Shown here in pieces: positions 23,680 through 32,447 of a stretch of 64,000 nucleotides of DNA. This DNA is from Moritella sp. F3. GTDB lineage: Bacteria; Pseudomonadota; Gammaproteobacteria; Enterobacterales; Moritellaceae. The translations under genes were made by a program, and so were the position numbers. Position 1 is the first letter of the stretch, and the number at the start of each line of letters is the position of its first letter. The notes beneath the pieces are model-generated. The model made no database searches and was not told the DNA's origin. It was given only the letters and a program-made list of their open reading frames with translations. Location of the stretch: positions 1 to 64,000 of the forward strand of contig NZ_BLRL01000015.1 in NCBI RefSeq assembly GCF_015082335.1. Reading direction: 5' to 3'.

Positions 23680-25260
23680 ATGCCCTTTAAGGCCATACTA
23701 CTTTCCATTACCATATTAATAAGTATGTTCTTTATTGATATCGAACGTATTGAATATATTACGATAATGACAGTCGCTGCCTTTATCATTTTTTACTTGA
23801 AGATAACACCTATATTAGTATTGCTGTTTATTACTCTGTCTTGGTCTGTAATATATAAAAATAACGTCATAAATGAAGCAAATATGTTACTGCTTAATAC
23901 AAAGTGGCAATACAAAGAATCATCAAAAAGAGTAGTTGAAGACAATATCATAACAGCCGAACTAATAACATTAGTAAATAATAAAAATCGCCTTTCGTTT
24001 GATGTAAACGTGATTGACATTGATGGTCAAGAAACACCTTATTTTCAACCTAGACTTAGATTAAAGTGGCTAAATCCAGAATATCACTACGAAGGGGATT
24101 TAGGCATTGGCCAGGTATGGCGATTTAAAGTTCATCTCATTGACAGTGAAGCCTCGGGATTATTAGCAGGTCATATTCGCTATACAGGGTTTATTGATAA
24201 AGGCGAAATAATTAACTCTAAGTTTAGTTTACGCGGGGAGTTGTACCAAGTATTTAAATCAGTCTTACCAGCCAACAGTAATCCTATGTTGTATGCGTTA
24301 AGTTTTGGTGACAGGAGTTACATTGGTAATGAATTATGGACGCAGTTTAAATTATTAGGGATTGGTCATCTCGTCGCTATATCTGGTTTGCATATTGGGC
24401 TTATATTTGGTTTTTGCTATGCCTGTATACTGCGATTGTTGAGATTATTTAATCAGCCTTATCAATTGTTCATCACTTTAGCATTTAGTTTATGTGTATC
24501 TCTCTTTTATGCATGGATAGCTGGCTTCTCGTTACCAGCGTTAAGGGCTATCATTTTATTGAGCGTTCATTGCCTTTATCGACTGCAATACTACAAAATA
24601 ACGCTAGTACAGTTGTTTTCTATCATGCTTTTCGTTACTTTAATTGTCGATCCGTTGGCGGTATTCTCGGTCGGATTTTGGTTATCCTTTTCAGCTATGG
24701 CTGCTGTTTTTATACTAGTTTGGCTAAACCAACGACAGAACTCCATTGATGAATCGAGTGCACTTGATAAACAGGGCAATGTTATTAAGTGCTGGTATCG
24801 CATTAAGTTGGCGGTAAAGGCGGTTATCAGCAAGCTCGTGTACCTCTGTCATAGCCAAGTATTATTGACATTATTCATGTTGCCGATGCAACTGTCTGTG
24901 TTTTCGGGCGTTAGCTTAATCTCTGTCATCATCAACTTGATTTTCATTCCTGTTTTTAGTGTTCTTGTATTACCAGTGCTGTTGATAGCCGTACTCTTAG
25001 TCGGAATAGTGCCGAAGGTTAGCGGTATATTACTCATTATTGTGAATGATGTTTTAAATAGCATTGAAGCTATTTGGGCGAGGGTGACTGTGTATGATGG
25101 TATTTGGATCGAGCAAGAGCAATTAATTAGTGGGGTATATCCCAATGCTCCAGTACTTATCTTTATTTTATTTATGATGGGTTTTATTTTTAAGCCAATG
25201 CGCGTTACATTTCACTCTTTGTGTCTGTTATTATTACCATTACTGTTTATCGCTATTTGA
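23680..25260 (+). CDS. ComEC/Rec2 competence membrane protein lacking the C-terminal beta-lactamase domain
   Basis: Relative of ComEC/Rec2 (E. coli YcaI), the inner-membrane channel for DNA uptake. It has two to three N-terminal membrane segments, a soluble DUF4131-type region (about 85-195), then the competence domain with LVAISGLHIGL, AGFSLPALRAIILL and VDPLAVFSVGFWLSFSAMAAVF. It stops at residue 526 after the last membrane segments, whereas ComEC proteins are usually 700-800 residues and end in a metallo-beta-lactamase-like domain. No such domain is encoded downstream in any frame that I can see. A ribosome-binding site (AGGGGTGATGG) precedes the ATG. The usual msbA-lpxK neighbours are absent. 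Confidence 0.88.
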   Translation: MPFKAILLSITILISMFFIDIERIEYITIMTVAAFIIFYLKITPILVLLFITLSWSVIYKNNVINEANMLLLNTKWQYKESSKRVVEDNIITAELITLVNNKNRLSFDVNVIDIDGQETPYFQPRLRLKWLNPEYHYEGDLGIGQVWRFKVHLIDSEASGLLAGHIRYTGFIDKGEIINSKFSLRGELYQVFKSVLPANSNPMLYALSFGDRSYIGNELWTQFKLLGIGHLVAISGLHIGLIFGFCYACILRLLRLFNQPYQLFITLAFSLCVSLFYAWIAGFSLPALRAIILLSVHCLYRLQYYKITLVQLFSIMLFVTLIVDPLAVFSVGFWLSFSAMAAVFILVWLNQRQNSIDESSALDKQGNVIKCWYRIKLAVKAVISKLVYLCHSQVLLTLFMLPMQLSVFSGVSLISVIINLIFIPVFSVLVLPVLLIAVLLVGIVPKVSGILLIIVNDVLNSIEAIWARVTVYDGIWIEQEQLISGVYPNAPVLIFILFMMGFIFKPMRVTFHSLCLLLLPLLFIAI

Positions 25261-25278
25261 GTTCAGTTAGGATTATGT

Positions 25279-25620
25279 ATGAATAATATTATTAAAGCGG
25301 GTCTGTTGGCTGCGTTCTTGTTTCCTGGTGCAGCTCATTGGTGGTTAAAGAAATATATACTGGCAGGTGTCTTTGCTATTGCTGCCGCCGTACCGCTCTA
25401 TGTGATTATGGATGTCACGATGACACAAACACAATTAGTCATCGATAAGGTGTTGCAGTCTGGCGGACCGATTGATTTACTGAGTATAAATACATTGGTG
25501 ACACAACAGATGGCAAGTCTTGACACTCAAGGCGTTTACTATGCCACTGTTATGCTGCTTTGTGTCTGGTTAGTTAATATATTCGACGCAATTAGACTAG
25601 CAAGAAAGCGCGAGCATTAA
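25279..25620 (+). CDS. Small hypothetical membrane protein
   Basis: A 113-residue protein I do not recognise. It starts 18 bases after the comEC stop on the same strand, so the two are likely cotranscribed. Hydrophobic segments lie at about 5-20, 28-48 and 83-105, with a glycine/proline-containing first helix (LFPGAAHWWLKKY) and a basic tail (RLARKREH). Its stop overlaps the end of the convergent epimerase gene by 4 bases. It could be a helper of the shortened ComEC, but nothing in the sequence proves that. Confidence 0.75.
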   Translation: MNNIIKAGLLAAFLFPGAAHWWLKKYILAGVFAIAAAVPLYVIMDVTMTQTQLVIDKVLQSGGPIDLLSINTLVTQQMASLDTQGVYYATVMLLCVWLVNIFDAIRLARKREH

Positions 25621-26522
25621 GCATAAATTGCTGATAATGCTTGATCTAACGTATCATACTTAAATTTAAAACCTGAATCTATTAGGTGTGTTGGTATGAC
25701 ACGTTGTCCATAAATAATCAGGTCTGCACGCTCACCGAGTAATAAACGTAACACTAATGTTGGCGTTGTTAATCGTGCCTTTTTATTAAAGCAAGCAGCT
25801 AATTTAGTTGAAAATTCACGGTTAGTAACAGCATTTGGTGCTGTAAGATTAAATGTGCCAGAGAGCGATTTACTTTGTAATAAATAATTGATGGCTGAGA
25901 CCATATCATCGATATGTATCCAGGACATGTACTGTTTGCCTTGCCCGATAGGGCCACCAAGTCCAAATTTAAAAGGTAAGGCCATTTTTTGTAAAGCGCC
26001 TTTATCTTTCGCTAATACAATCCCGGTTCTCATGATCGCTGTTCGGGTTAATGGGCAAGCTGTTCGGGCTATTTTTTCCCAATTTTCGCACAAGTGACTA
26101 GAGTATTCAGGATGGTATTTTGGGTGTTGTTCATCAATAGCCTGGTCACCTTGACGGCCGTAAATACCAATAGCTGATCCACTGATAAAGACCTCTGGCG
26201 TTATTTTCTTAGTTGATATTAAATCAACCAGTTGCTGGGTCATCTCCCAACGACTCGATTCCAGAACATGTTTGTGTTTATCACTCCACATTTTATCCAT
26301 AATAGGCGAACCAGCTAGGTTGATGACTGCATCGACATGGAGTTCACTTGGTAATTCGTGGAGTTGGCTGATGAATTTGATATTGTGACTCGGTATATGT
26401 GCAAATGTACGTTTGGCGGTACTGATATTACGAGTTAACACAGTAAAATCATAATCAGACTGGAAGGTATTAATAAATGCTTGGCCGATGAAGCCGGTGC
26501 CTCCCGTAATTAGTATATGCAT
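25617..26522 (-). CDS. NAD(P)-dependent SDR epimerase, YfcH/TIGR01777 type
   Basis: Extended short-chain dehydrogenase of the SDR39U1/YfcH family. At 301 residues it is full length. The nucleotide-binding motif GGTGFIGQAF is at the N-terminus, VINLAGSPIMDKMW follows, then ISGSAIGIYGRQGD and the C-terminal DUF1731-like region with LRLLLGERADLIIYGQRVIP. It is monocistronic on the minus strand. The biochemical role of the family is not settled. Confidence 0.9.
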   Translation of the reverse strand: MHILITGGTGFIGQAFINTFQSDYDFTVLTRNISTAKRTFAHIPSHNIKFISQLHELPSELHVDAVINLAGSPIMDKMWSDKHKHVLESSRWEMTQQLVDLISTKKITPEVFISGSAIGIYGRQGDQAIDEQHPKYHPEYSSHLCENWEKIARTACPLTRTAIMRTGIVLAKDKGALQKMALPFKFGLGGPIGQGKQYMSWIHIDDMVSAINYLLQSKSLSGTFNLTAPNAVTNREFSTKLAACFNKKARLTTPTLVLRLLLGERADLIIYGQRVIPTHLIDSGFKFKYDTLDQALSAIYA

Positions 26523-26602
26523 ATAGGCTACTCAGTAAGTTATGTATCTTATAGTGTAGGCCATTTGAGTTTTTTATATAATACAGAATCGGGTTTTTTA
26601 AA

Positions 26603-26634
26603 CAAAAAAGCAAGTTAGCGTATATCACTAACTT
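26603..26634 (-). terminator. Terminator after the GT39 gene
   Basis: Stem AAGTTAG / CTAACTT followed on the minus strand by GCTTTTTT. It is placed between the GT39 stop and the start of the epimerase gene on the same strand. Confidence 0.7.
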
Positions 26635-26698
26635 ACTTTCAAATGAAGTCATTAATGAAGATCTTGTGAAGACCTTAATGGCTAGCAATCATTCACTG

Positions 26699-28180
26699 TT
26701 AACGCGCGGTGCAGAATAGCAGTACACGTTTTTTCGCTTCTTTGATAAGTTTACATTGTGGTAAACTCTTGATTAGAAACTCCGTTTCGTTTGATCTACG
26801 CGTAACAAAATAGGTATCTTTAGTGATATCTTGTACTGCAACTTCGAGTTTTATTTTACGTTCAACAGCGAAGCCTCGAGAATAAAATTGAGCTGAAAAT
26901 GGTCGTTTGTCTATATAGATTAGCTCGCTATTCTGGGCTTGTTCTGACCAAGCTTGCATCAAGCCTTTTTCAGACTGTTTACTGGTTACTTCAGTGCGTA
27001 ATAAGATAGCAATAATCAAAATTAACACTGGTGCAATAAAACCTGTTTTATATACTTTACTCGATAATGGGTTATTACGCTGGTAAGTCACCATCAATAA
27101 AGCAAACGCCGGTAAACAAGGCATTACATAACTTGAAAGAATGTTGCCACTAAATGTAAATAATAATAATGGTGCTAATAACCAGGCCCACAAAAAACTC
27201 GTATAATTAAGCTCAATTGTATCGTCTTCCTCTTGTTGTATTCGTGTTTCACGTTTCGTTTTTATGGTTATCTGTAAACTTTTAACCCATTGGTAAATAA
27301 ATATAGGTGTCCAAGGTAGGGCTGAAATAATAGCAAATACCCAGATAGTTCCTTTCATCTCTTTGTGTGCAGTACCGTATAAATCACCTTGCCAACCGCT
27401 CACGAGGAAACGTTTGATATGCTCACCAACGATAAAGTAGTTAAGAAAACCCGGAGTGGAATACTCTGCGATGATATACCAAGGTAAGCTGGTTGCAAGA
27501 AACAGCGGAATACCGGTTTTCCACGGTAAACTACGGAACATAGTCATCCACGTTTTGTTAAACAGCGCCCAGATGAATAAGCTAATGCCAATCAAAACTA
27601 ATGCGAGGGGCCCCTTGGCTAGCATACCTATTGTTAGACCAATAAAAAATAGGTGTCCCCATAAGGCAGACTTATTTTTATAGTTAAGCCAAAATGCGGC
27701 CATGCTAAGGGTAACGCCTAACGTGAGCGCAGTGTCAGTCATGACGGCACCTGTTACGACAATAAAGGTCGCTGTTGTTGCTAGGATAGCTGTGGCTAAC
27801 CAGGCCTCTTGCTTTCGTTCTGAACTGAGTCGTGATGGCAAAATGTTATAAGCCAGTAAGCCAACAATGGATAATATTAATCCACCTGTGAGTAGGTGTG
27901 GGATCCGCACTGCAAACTCGTTTAATCCAAATATTGAAATGCCCGCCGCGCTCATCCACGTGAATAGGGGGGGCTTACCCCAAAACGGGACGTTGTAATC
28001 GAACATTGGCGTGATCCAGTTACCGGTTTCTGCCATGATCCTCGCCATTTCACCATACCGTGCCTCGGTCGTGTCCATGAGCGGGAAAAAGCCAAGGGTA
28101 AATAATCTGATTGCGATTGCTGTCACCACCAAGGTGATGGCTATTTTGGTTAAAGATAAGTGGTTTACTACTTTAGACAT
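26699..28180 (-). CDS. GT39-family (ArnT-like) membrane glycosyltransferase
   Basis: Polytopic transferase of the dolichyl/undecaprenyl-phosphate-sugar family, likely using an undecaprenyl-phosphate sugar on the periplasmic face. I set the start at the ATG 28180 (MSKVVNHLSLTKIA), giving 493 residues; an in-frame start at 28264 would overlap the upstream gene by 29 bases. Conserved features are the first periplasmic loop acidic motif DTTEARYGEMARIM and WGKPPLFTWM, followed by about ten membrane segments and a short soluble C-terminus. It follows the GT2 gene on the same strand, which would supply the lipid-linked sugar. The acceptor (lipid A, another glycan or a protein) is not shown. Confidence 0.87.
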   Translation of the reverse strand: MSKVVNHLSLTKIAITLVVTAIAIRLFTLGFFPLMDTTEARYGEMARIMAETGNWITPMFDYNVPFWGKPPLFTWMSAAGISIFGLNEFAVRIPHLLTGGLILSIVGLLAYNILPSRLSSERKQEAWLATAILATTATFIVVTGAVMTDTALTLGVTLSMAAFWLNYKNKSALWGHLFFIGLTIGMLAKGPLALVLIGISLFIWALFNKTWMTMFRSLPWKTGIPLFLATSLPWYIIAEYSTPGFLNYFIVGEHIKRFLVSGWQGDLYGTAHKEMKGTIWVFAIISALPWTPIFIYQWVKSLQITIKTKRETRIQQEEDDTIELNYTSFLWAWLLAPLLLFTFSGNILSSYVMPCLPAFALLMVTYQRNNPLSSKVYKTGFIAPVLILIIAILLRTEVTSKQSEKGLMQAWSEQAQNSELIYIDKRPFSAQFYSRGFAVERKIKLEVAVQDITKDTYFVTRRSNETEFLIKSLPQCKLIKEAKKRVLLFCTAR

Positions 28181-28235
28181 GTGAAGACTAGCCTTGTTTA
28201 AAATTTGTGTTATGTGCTTGATGAATATTCTGCTT

Positions 28236-29282
28236 TTAGCGTCCACGATTTTCACGTTGAGCATGTACCGAATTATTTGAGTTGAGGTTTACTGTTGGCG
28301 CAGTGCAGCTTTCATTCATGACGATAAAGTTAGGGCGTTGTTTTGATTCGATAAATAAACGGCCCACATACTCACCCATTAAGCCGATGGATAGAAGCTG
28401 TATACCGCCAAGTAATAGGACAACGGTCATTAATGACGGATAACCAGTAACGGGATCCCCCCAGAATAACGTCTTGCTGACAAGAAAAATGACCATTATT
28501 ACTGATACTACAGAGGTCACCACACCTACAGCAGTAGCGATGCGTAAAGGTCGAATGCTAAAAGAAGTGATCCCTTCAAATGCAAGATGGATCAGTTTTG
28601 CGTAGTTCCATTTAGTGGTACCTGCTTGGCGGGCGTCACGATCAAATTGCAGTGTACAAGTATTAAATCCAGGCCATGAAAGCAGACCCTTCATAAAACG
28701 ATTACGCTCCGGTAATGCGTTAATAACGTCAACGACCTTACGATCTAATAATCTAAAGTCTCCTACATTACGCGGCATCTCAATATCAGCTAAACGATTA
28801 ATCACTTTATAAAATAGATGGGCTGTTGAACGTTTCAGCCAATTTTCACCATGACGTTGTTTACGTTGCATGTTAACGACATCATAGCCATTTTCCCATT
28901 CGCAGACCATCTGTGGGATTAATTCTGGTGGATCTTGTAAGTCTGCGTCGAGCAGAATAACAGCGCGAGCAGTTGTATTGATCATGCCTGCTGTCATCGC
29001 GGATTCTTTGCCAAAATTACGACTCAGTTTTATACAGCGTACAATATGATTATTGGCTGTGAAGTTGATTACTTGAGCCCATGAGCTATCACTGCTGCCG
29101 TCATCCACATAAATGATTTCGCATGGTTCAGATAATGTATCAAGTACAGCGACTACCCGTTGATGGCATTCGGTTAGTACTTCATCTTCATTGAAAAATG
29201 GAATGACGATAGACAATAAAGGCGTCGTTTTGGCTTTAAGGACATCGCGATGTTCTGTAATGGATGTAATACTGGCTGGCAT
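28236..29282 (-). CDS. GT2-family polyprenyl-phosphate glycosyltransferase (ArnC/GtrB type)
   Basis: Transfers a sugar from a nucleotide donor to undecaprenyl phosphate at the inner membrane. At 348 residues it has the GtrB/DPM1-like layout: IVIPFFNEDEVL at the N-terminus, YVDDGSSDSSW, LLDADLQDPPELI (DxD-like), then two C-terminal membrane helices (about 245-270 and 280-305) and GEYVGRLFIESKQRPNF. It precedes the GT39 gene by 55 bases, and a GtrA-type protein is encoded nearby at 31408. The two-component system is divergent from it across 149 bases. Confidence 0.9.
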   Translation of the reverse strand: MPASITSITEHRDVLKAKTTPLLSIVIPFFNEDEVLTECHQRVVAVLDTLSEPCEIIYVDDGSSDSSWAQVINFTANNHIVRCIKLSRNFGKESAMTAGMINTTARAVILLDADLQDPPELIPQMVCEWENGYDVVNMQRKQRHGENWLKRSTAHLFYKVINRLADIEMPRNVGDFRLLDRKVVDVINALPERNRFMKGLLSWPGFNTCTLQFDRDARQAGTTKWNYAKLIHLAFEGITSFSIRPLRIATAVGVVTSVVSVIMVIFLVSKTLFWGDPVTGYPSLMTVVLLLGGIQLLSIGLMGEYVGRLFIESKQRPNFIVMNESCTAPTVNLNSNNSVHAQRENRGR

Positions 29283-29322
29283 ATGAAAATTCCGAAGTGG
29301 ATTCTAATATGCTCACTTTAGT

Positions 29323-29390
29323 AAAGAGCATGTGGAATAAATGTTTTCGACAAGTTTTTTACATTTTTACATTAATTCGACATGCTCTTT
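29323..29390. promoter_or_regulatory. Repeats in the GT2/response-regulator divergent promoter
   Basis: An 11-bp perfect inverted repeat AAAGAGCATGT (29323-29333) and ACATGCTCTTT (29380-29390) is separated by 46 bases. Between them lies a direct repeat TTTTTACATTTTTACATT, the kind of tandem site OmpR-family regulators use. CATAAT (extended TGG-CATAAT, 29391 onward) could be the -10 for the response-regulator gene. Autoregulation and control of the glycosyltransferases by this system is inferred. Confidence 0.45.
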
Positions 29391-29431
29391 GGCATAATAA
29401 AGGCGTAATCAATTTATTGGGTTAAGCTATT

Positions 29432-30109
29432 ATGAAAATATTGTTAGTCGAAGATCATCAAGATATAGCGGGGATCATTTTTGATTTTTTTGAAATCAAA
29501 GGTTACACCTTAGATTATGCACAAGATGGTGTTCATGGTTATGAACTTGCGAGTAATAACTATTATGATTTAATCATTTTAGATGTTCAAATGCCCCGAA
29601 TGGATGGACTCACTGTCTGTCAAAAGTTAAGAGAGCAGGGCGATGACACGCCTATCTTAATGCTAACAGCACGAGATACTCGTGAAGATACTCTTGCAGG
29701 TTTTGATTGCGGTGCTGATGATTACCTTATTAAACCGTTTGATCTTGATATCCTTGGCGCTCGAATTCAAGCGCTACATCGCCGTCGTAGCGGTAAGAAT
29801 GCAGCGAAAATCTTAACGTTTGAAGCGTTATCGCTCGATTTAAAAACGCATATCGCTTCTCGTAATGGTTGTAATTTTGAACTTAACCCTACTCAGTTTA
29901 CGATCTTGAAATTGTTAATGATAAGAACACCTGAAATTGTCACTAAAAATGAAATAATCAATGCGATTTGGGGGGAAGATGAACCAGAAGGCGATATTCT
30001 TCGTAGCCATATTTACCAATTACGTAGCCAAGTGGACAAGCCATTTCAGCAGCACTATATTAAAACGCTATCAAAAATTGGCTATCAACTCGTTTCAGTA
30101 AATCGTTAA
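29432..30109 (+). CDS. OmpR-family response regulator
   Basis: DNA-binding response regulator of 225 residues. The receiver domain (1-115) has the acidic pocket ED at 7-8, phospho-acceptor Asp51 in LIILDVQMPRMDG, and LIKPFDL with the conserved Lys. The C-terminal winged helix (about 130-223) includes LNPTQFTILKLL and RSHIYQLRSQVDK. It is followed 14 bases later by its sensor kinase and is divergent from the GT2/GT39 genes, which are likely targets. The signal and regulon are not known. Confidence 0.95.
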   Translation: MKILLVEDHQDIAGIIFDFFEIKGYTLDYAQDGVHGYELASNNYYDLIILDVQMPRMDGLTVCQKLREQGDDTPILMLTARDTREDTLAGFDCGADDYLIKPFDLDILGARIQALHRRRSGKNAAKILTFEALSLDLKTHIASRNGCNFELNPTQFTILKLLMIRTPEIVTKNEIINAIWGEDEPEGDILRSHIYQLRSQVDKPFQQHYIKTLSKIGYQLVSVNR

Positions 30110-30123
30110 ATTTAGGGTTCAAT

Positions 30124-31377
30124 ATGGCGAAGGTACGTTCGGCTAAACAGCTTACATTTATTTATTTTTCAATTGTCGCGTTTGTGATCATCTTGATCCA
30201 CGGGACAGTACTTGATTCTACGTTAGAAAGTATTGAGAAATTAAGTATTCAGAATAGACTCTTGCTACAAAAAGAGTCTATTGTTGAAAAGTCAAAACTG
30301 AGCGACAACAACCGTTCATTTAAAATTGATGAGTTTACGACTGGCTATATTGATCGTGTGACCTTGCCTGACCTCGTGGATGAAAATATATTTTTGCCTA
30401 TTGATGAAGCTATCGAGATCCAGCAAAGTAATTCTTTAGGTACCGAATTCTTTTTGATGAAACTCGCGACATCGGATAAACAAGACAAATTTATTTATGT
30501 TGTCCATAGTGATCCTGCGTTTGAATTAGGTGAAGAAGAGATCATGTGGACGCAATCATGGCAGTCGCTGACTTCATTAGTGCTTTTACTTATTGCGCTG
30601 CTTGTTGTTATGCGGATTTCTGAGCGCTTAACGGCTCCCATTTCAGTGTTTGCGAAACAAATTGCACGCCGGTCGCCAGATGATACCAGTGATATCGAGT
30701 TACCACCGGGTGTCGCGACTAAAGAGCTGCTTCAGCTTGTTGATAGTTATAATAAGAATCAACAACAGAAAAACGCGTTAATCGAACGAGAACGCGCTTT
30801 TAATCGGATGGCAAGTCATGAATTACGTACGCCACTCATGGTTATGAAGGGCGCTACGAATTTACTGAGCTACAGTAATGAACCTGAATTTATTCGAAAA
30901 CAGCAAACGCGTTTACAAAGTGCAACAAATGAAATGAACGATTTTATAGAAGCATTGTTATCATTAACAAAATCAGAACAAGATTTAGAGTTATCTCAGC
31001 GGAAGTTAAATGAAGATGAAATAATGGCAATCGTTGATACCCATAGTGCTTTATTAAATACCAAACCTGTTGTTGTTAATATCGAGATAAAGCAGGAACT
31101 TGACATAATAATGCCCGAAGTTGCGTTCAAGCTATTATTGGGTAATTTATTAAAAAATGCGTTTAGGTGTACAGCGGTTGGCGAGGTTAATATTGTTGTT
31201 GATAGCCAATCAATCTCAGTGAACGACACGGGGTGTGGCCTTTATCATAAACAGCGAGGTGATGAGGGACATGGTTTAGGTTTGCTGATCACCAGAGATG
31301 TTTGCCGTAAATATAACTGGCAGTTTGAGCTGAAAAACAATGATGCTGGTGGCTGTAGCGCCATTATATCTCTGTAG
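30124..31377 (+). CDS. Sensor histidine kinase
   Basis: Inner-membrane kinase of 417 residues paired with the preceding regulator. Membrane segments lie at about 10-30 and 148-165, enclosing a periplasmic sensor region of about 115 residues. A short HAMP-like stretch follows, then the H-box FNRMASHELRTPLM with His at about 232, the N-box LLGNLLKNAF, and the G-boxes VNDTGCGL and GHGLGLLITRDV. The GtrA gene lies convergent 30 bases downstream. Confidence 0.94.
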   Translation: MAKVRSAKQLTFIYFSIVAFVIILIHGTVLDSTLESIEKLSIQNRLLLQKESIVEKSKLSDNNRSFKIDEFTTGYIDRVTLPDLVDENIFLPIDEAIEIQQSNSLGTEFFLMKLATSDKQDKFIYVVHSDPAFELGEEEIMWTQSWQSLTSLVLLLIALLVVMRISERLTAPISVFAKQIARRSPDDTSDIELPPGVATKELLQLVDSYNKNQQQKNALIERERAFNRMASHELRTPLMVMKGATNLLSYSNEPEFIRKQQTRLQSATNEMNDFIEALLSLTKSEQDLELSQRKLNEDEIMAIVDTHSALLNTKPVVVNIEIKQELDIIMPEVAFKLLLGNLLKNAFRCTAVGEVNIVVDSQSISVNDTGCGLYHKQRGDEGHGLGLLITRDVCRKYNWQFELKNNDAGGCSAIISL

Positions 31378-31407
31378 AATGACTGACAATACTATATGTG
31401 CACCTGA

Positions 31408-31791
31408 TTACTTGCTAAATACCCAGCGGTCTGCAAGCAAGTAATTAACGAGCATACCAAATATAATCCCCGGAATAATGGCGATGATCGCGGTATTACC
31501 GGTGAGTGATAGCCCGGTAACTAATAGCCAATAGCAAAGCAGGTTTGGGATTGCACCAACACAAGATGCACATAGAAATTTACTCCACTCTTGCATTAAG
31601 CTGGTATTTTCATGTTGATTTTTAAATGTGAAACTGCGATTTAATAGCCAATTACTGTTTACGGCAAAGAAAAATGCGAGTAATCGGGCGCTCAACAAAG
31701 GGAGGAATGTTGAGAATAATACCATTGCGAACAAATCGACGACAAAACCCATCCCGCCGACCATCGCAAATTTAACATACTTGTGATTCAT
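31408..31791 (-). CDS. GtrA-family membrane protein
   Basis: A 127-residue protein with four predicted membrane segments and the GtrA signature (KFAMVGGMGFVVDLFAMVLF; NRSFTFK; PNLLCYWLLVTG; NYLLADRWVFSK). GtrA proteins are thought to flip undecaprenyl-phosphate sugars, or to assist this, in three-component glycosylation systems. With the GT2 and GT39 genes 3 kb away, all on the minus strand around the two-component system, it probably completes such a set. Confidence 0.88.
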   Translation of the reverse strand: MNHKYVKFAMVGGMGFVVDLFAMVLFSTFLPLLSARLLAFFFAVNSNWLLNRSFTFKNQHENTSLMQEWSKFLCASCVGAIPNLLCYWLLVTGLSLTGNTAIIAIIPGIIFGMLVNYLLADRWVFSK

Positions 31792-31924
31792 ATTATTGCT
31801 GACTATACGTTGTATAAATCATCAATGTAACATTTAGCTTGTAGAAAAAACGTGAATATAACAGTCTGTAAATGCCTTCATACAATCAGTAATATCTGCA
31901 CTAATGAAGGTCTACAATAACAAT

Positions 31925-32398
31925 CTATAACAGAAAATCTTCATAAATAGGATTGAACACTGTGGCACTATGAATTAATGCATGCGCAGTTAGCGCGGGA
32001 ACGCCATATACTTCAGCTCTCACTTGATGACGCGTTTTGATTGTATCCAGTAAGATCGCAAAGTCACCATCACCAGAAAGCAGTACGACGGTATCGACTG
32101 ACTCAGCAACTTGTAAGACATCGATCGTTATCCCTACATCCCAATCACCTTTGGCACTACCATCACTGCGCTGGATAAAAGGTTTTAGCTTCACATCAAA
32201 GCCAATATGTTTCAGAGCATCTTGAAATTTTCGTTGTTGGTCATCACCACGGTCAATGGCATAAGCGTAAGCCGTGACAACATCACCTTGTAGCAATAAA
32301 TGTTGCCACAGTTTGCGATAATTAAACTGACGACCATAAGTCTGGCGAGTGGTGTAATAGATATTCTGTACGTCAACAAACACTGCTATTTTTTGCAC
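31925..32398 (-). CDS. NYN/LabA-like domain protein
   Basis: A 157-residue PIN-like NYN-domain protein, presumed metal-dependent nuclease fold. Conserved acidic residues are seen in VFVDVQNIYYTTRQ, GDWDVGITIDV and LLSGDGDFAILL. It has no membrane segment. Function is not known for this subgroup, though RNA processing is suspected for the superfamily. It may be cotranscribed with the upstream YaiI-like gene across 49 bases. Confidence 0.88.
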   Translation of the reverse strand: MQKIAVFVDVQNIYYTTRQTYGRQFNYRKLWQHLLLQGDVVTAYAYAIDRGDDQQRKFQDALKHIGFDVKLKPFIQRSDGSAKGDWDVGITIDVLQVAESVDTVVLLSGDGDFAILLDTIKTRHQVRAEVYGVPALTAHALIHSATVFNPIYEDFLL

Positions 32399-32447
32399 AA
32401 GCTCCTCCGGTGTTCCATTATTGCTTTAAGTCGTGTATTTAAATGAG

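Noticed and set aside
25261..26522. Search for a frameshifted beta-lactamase domain after comEC
   Set aside because: The next 18 bases end in a new start and all following sequence is explained by other genes; no HxHxDH-type motif was seen.
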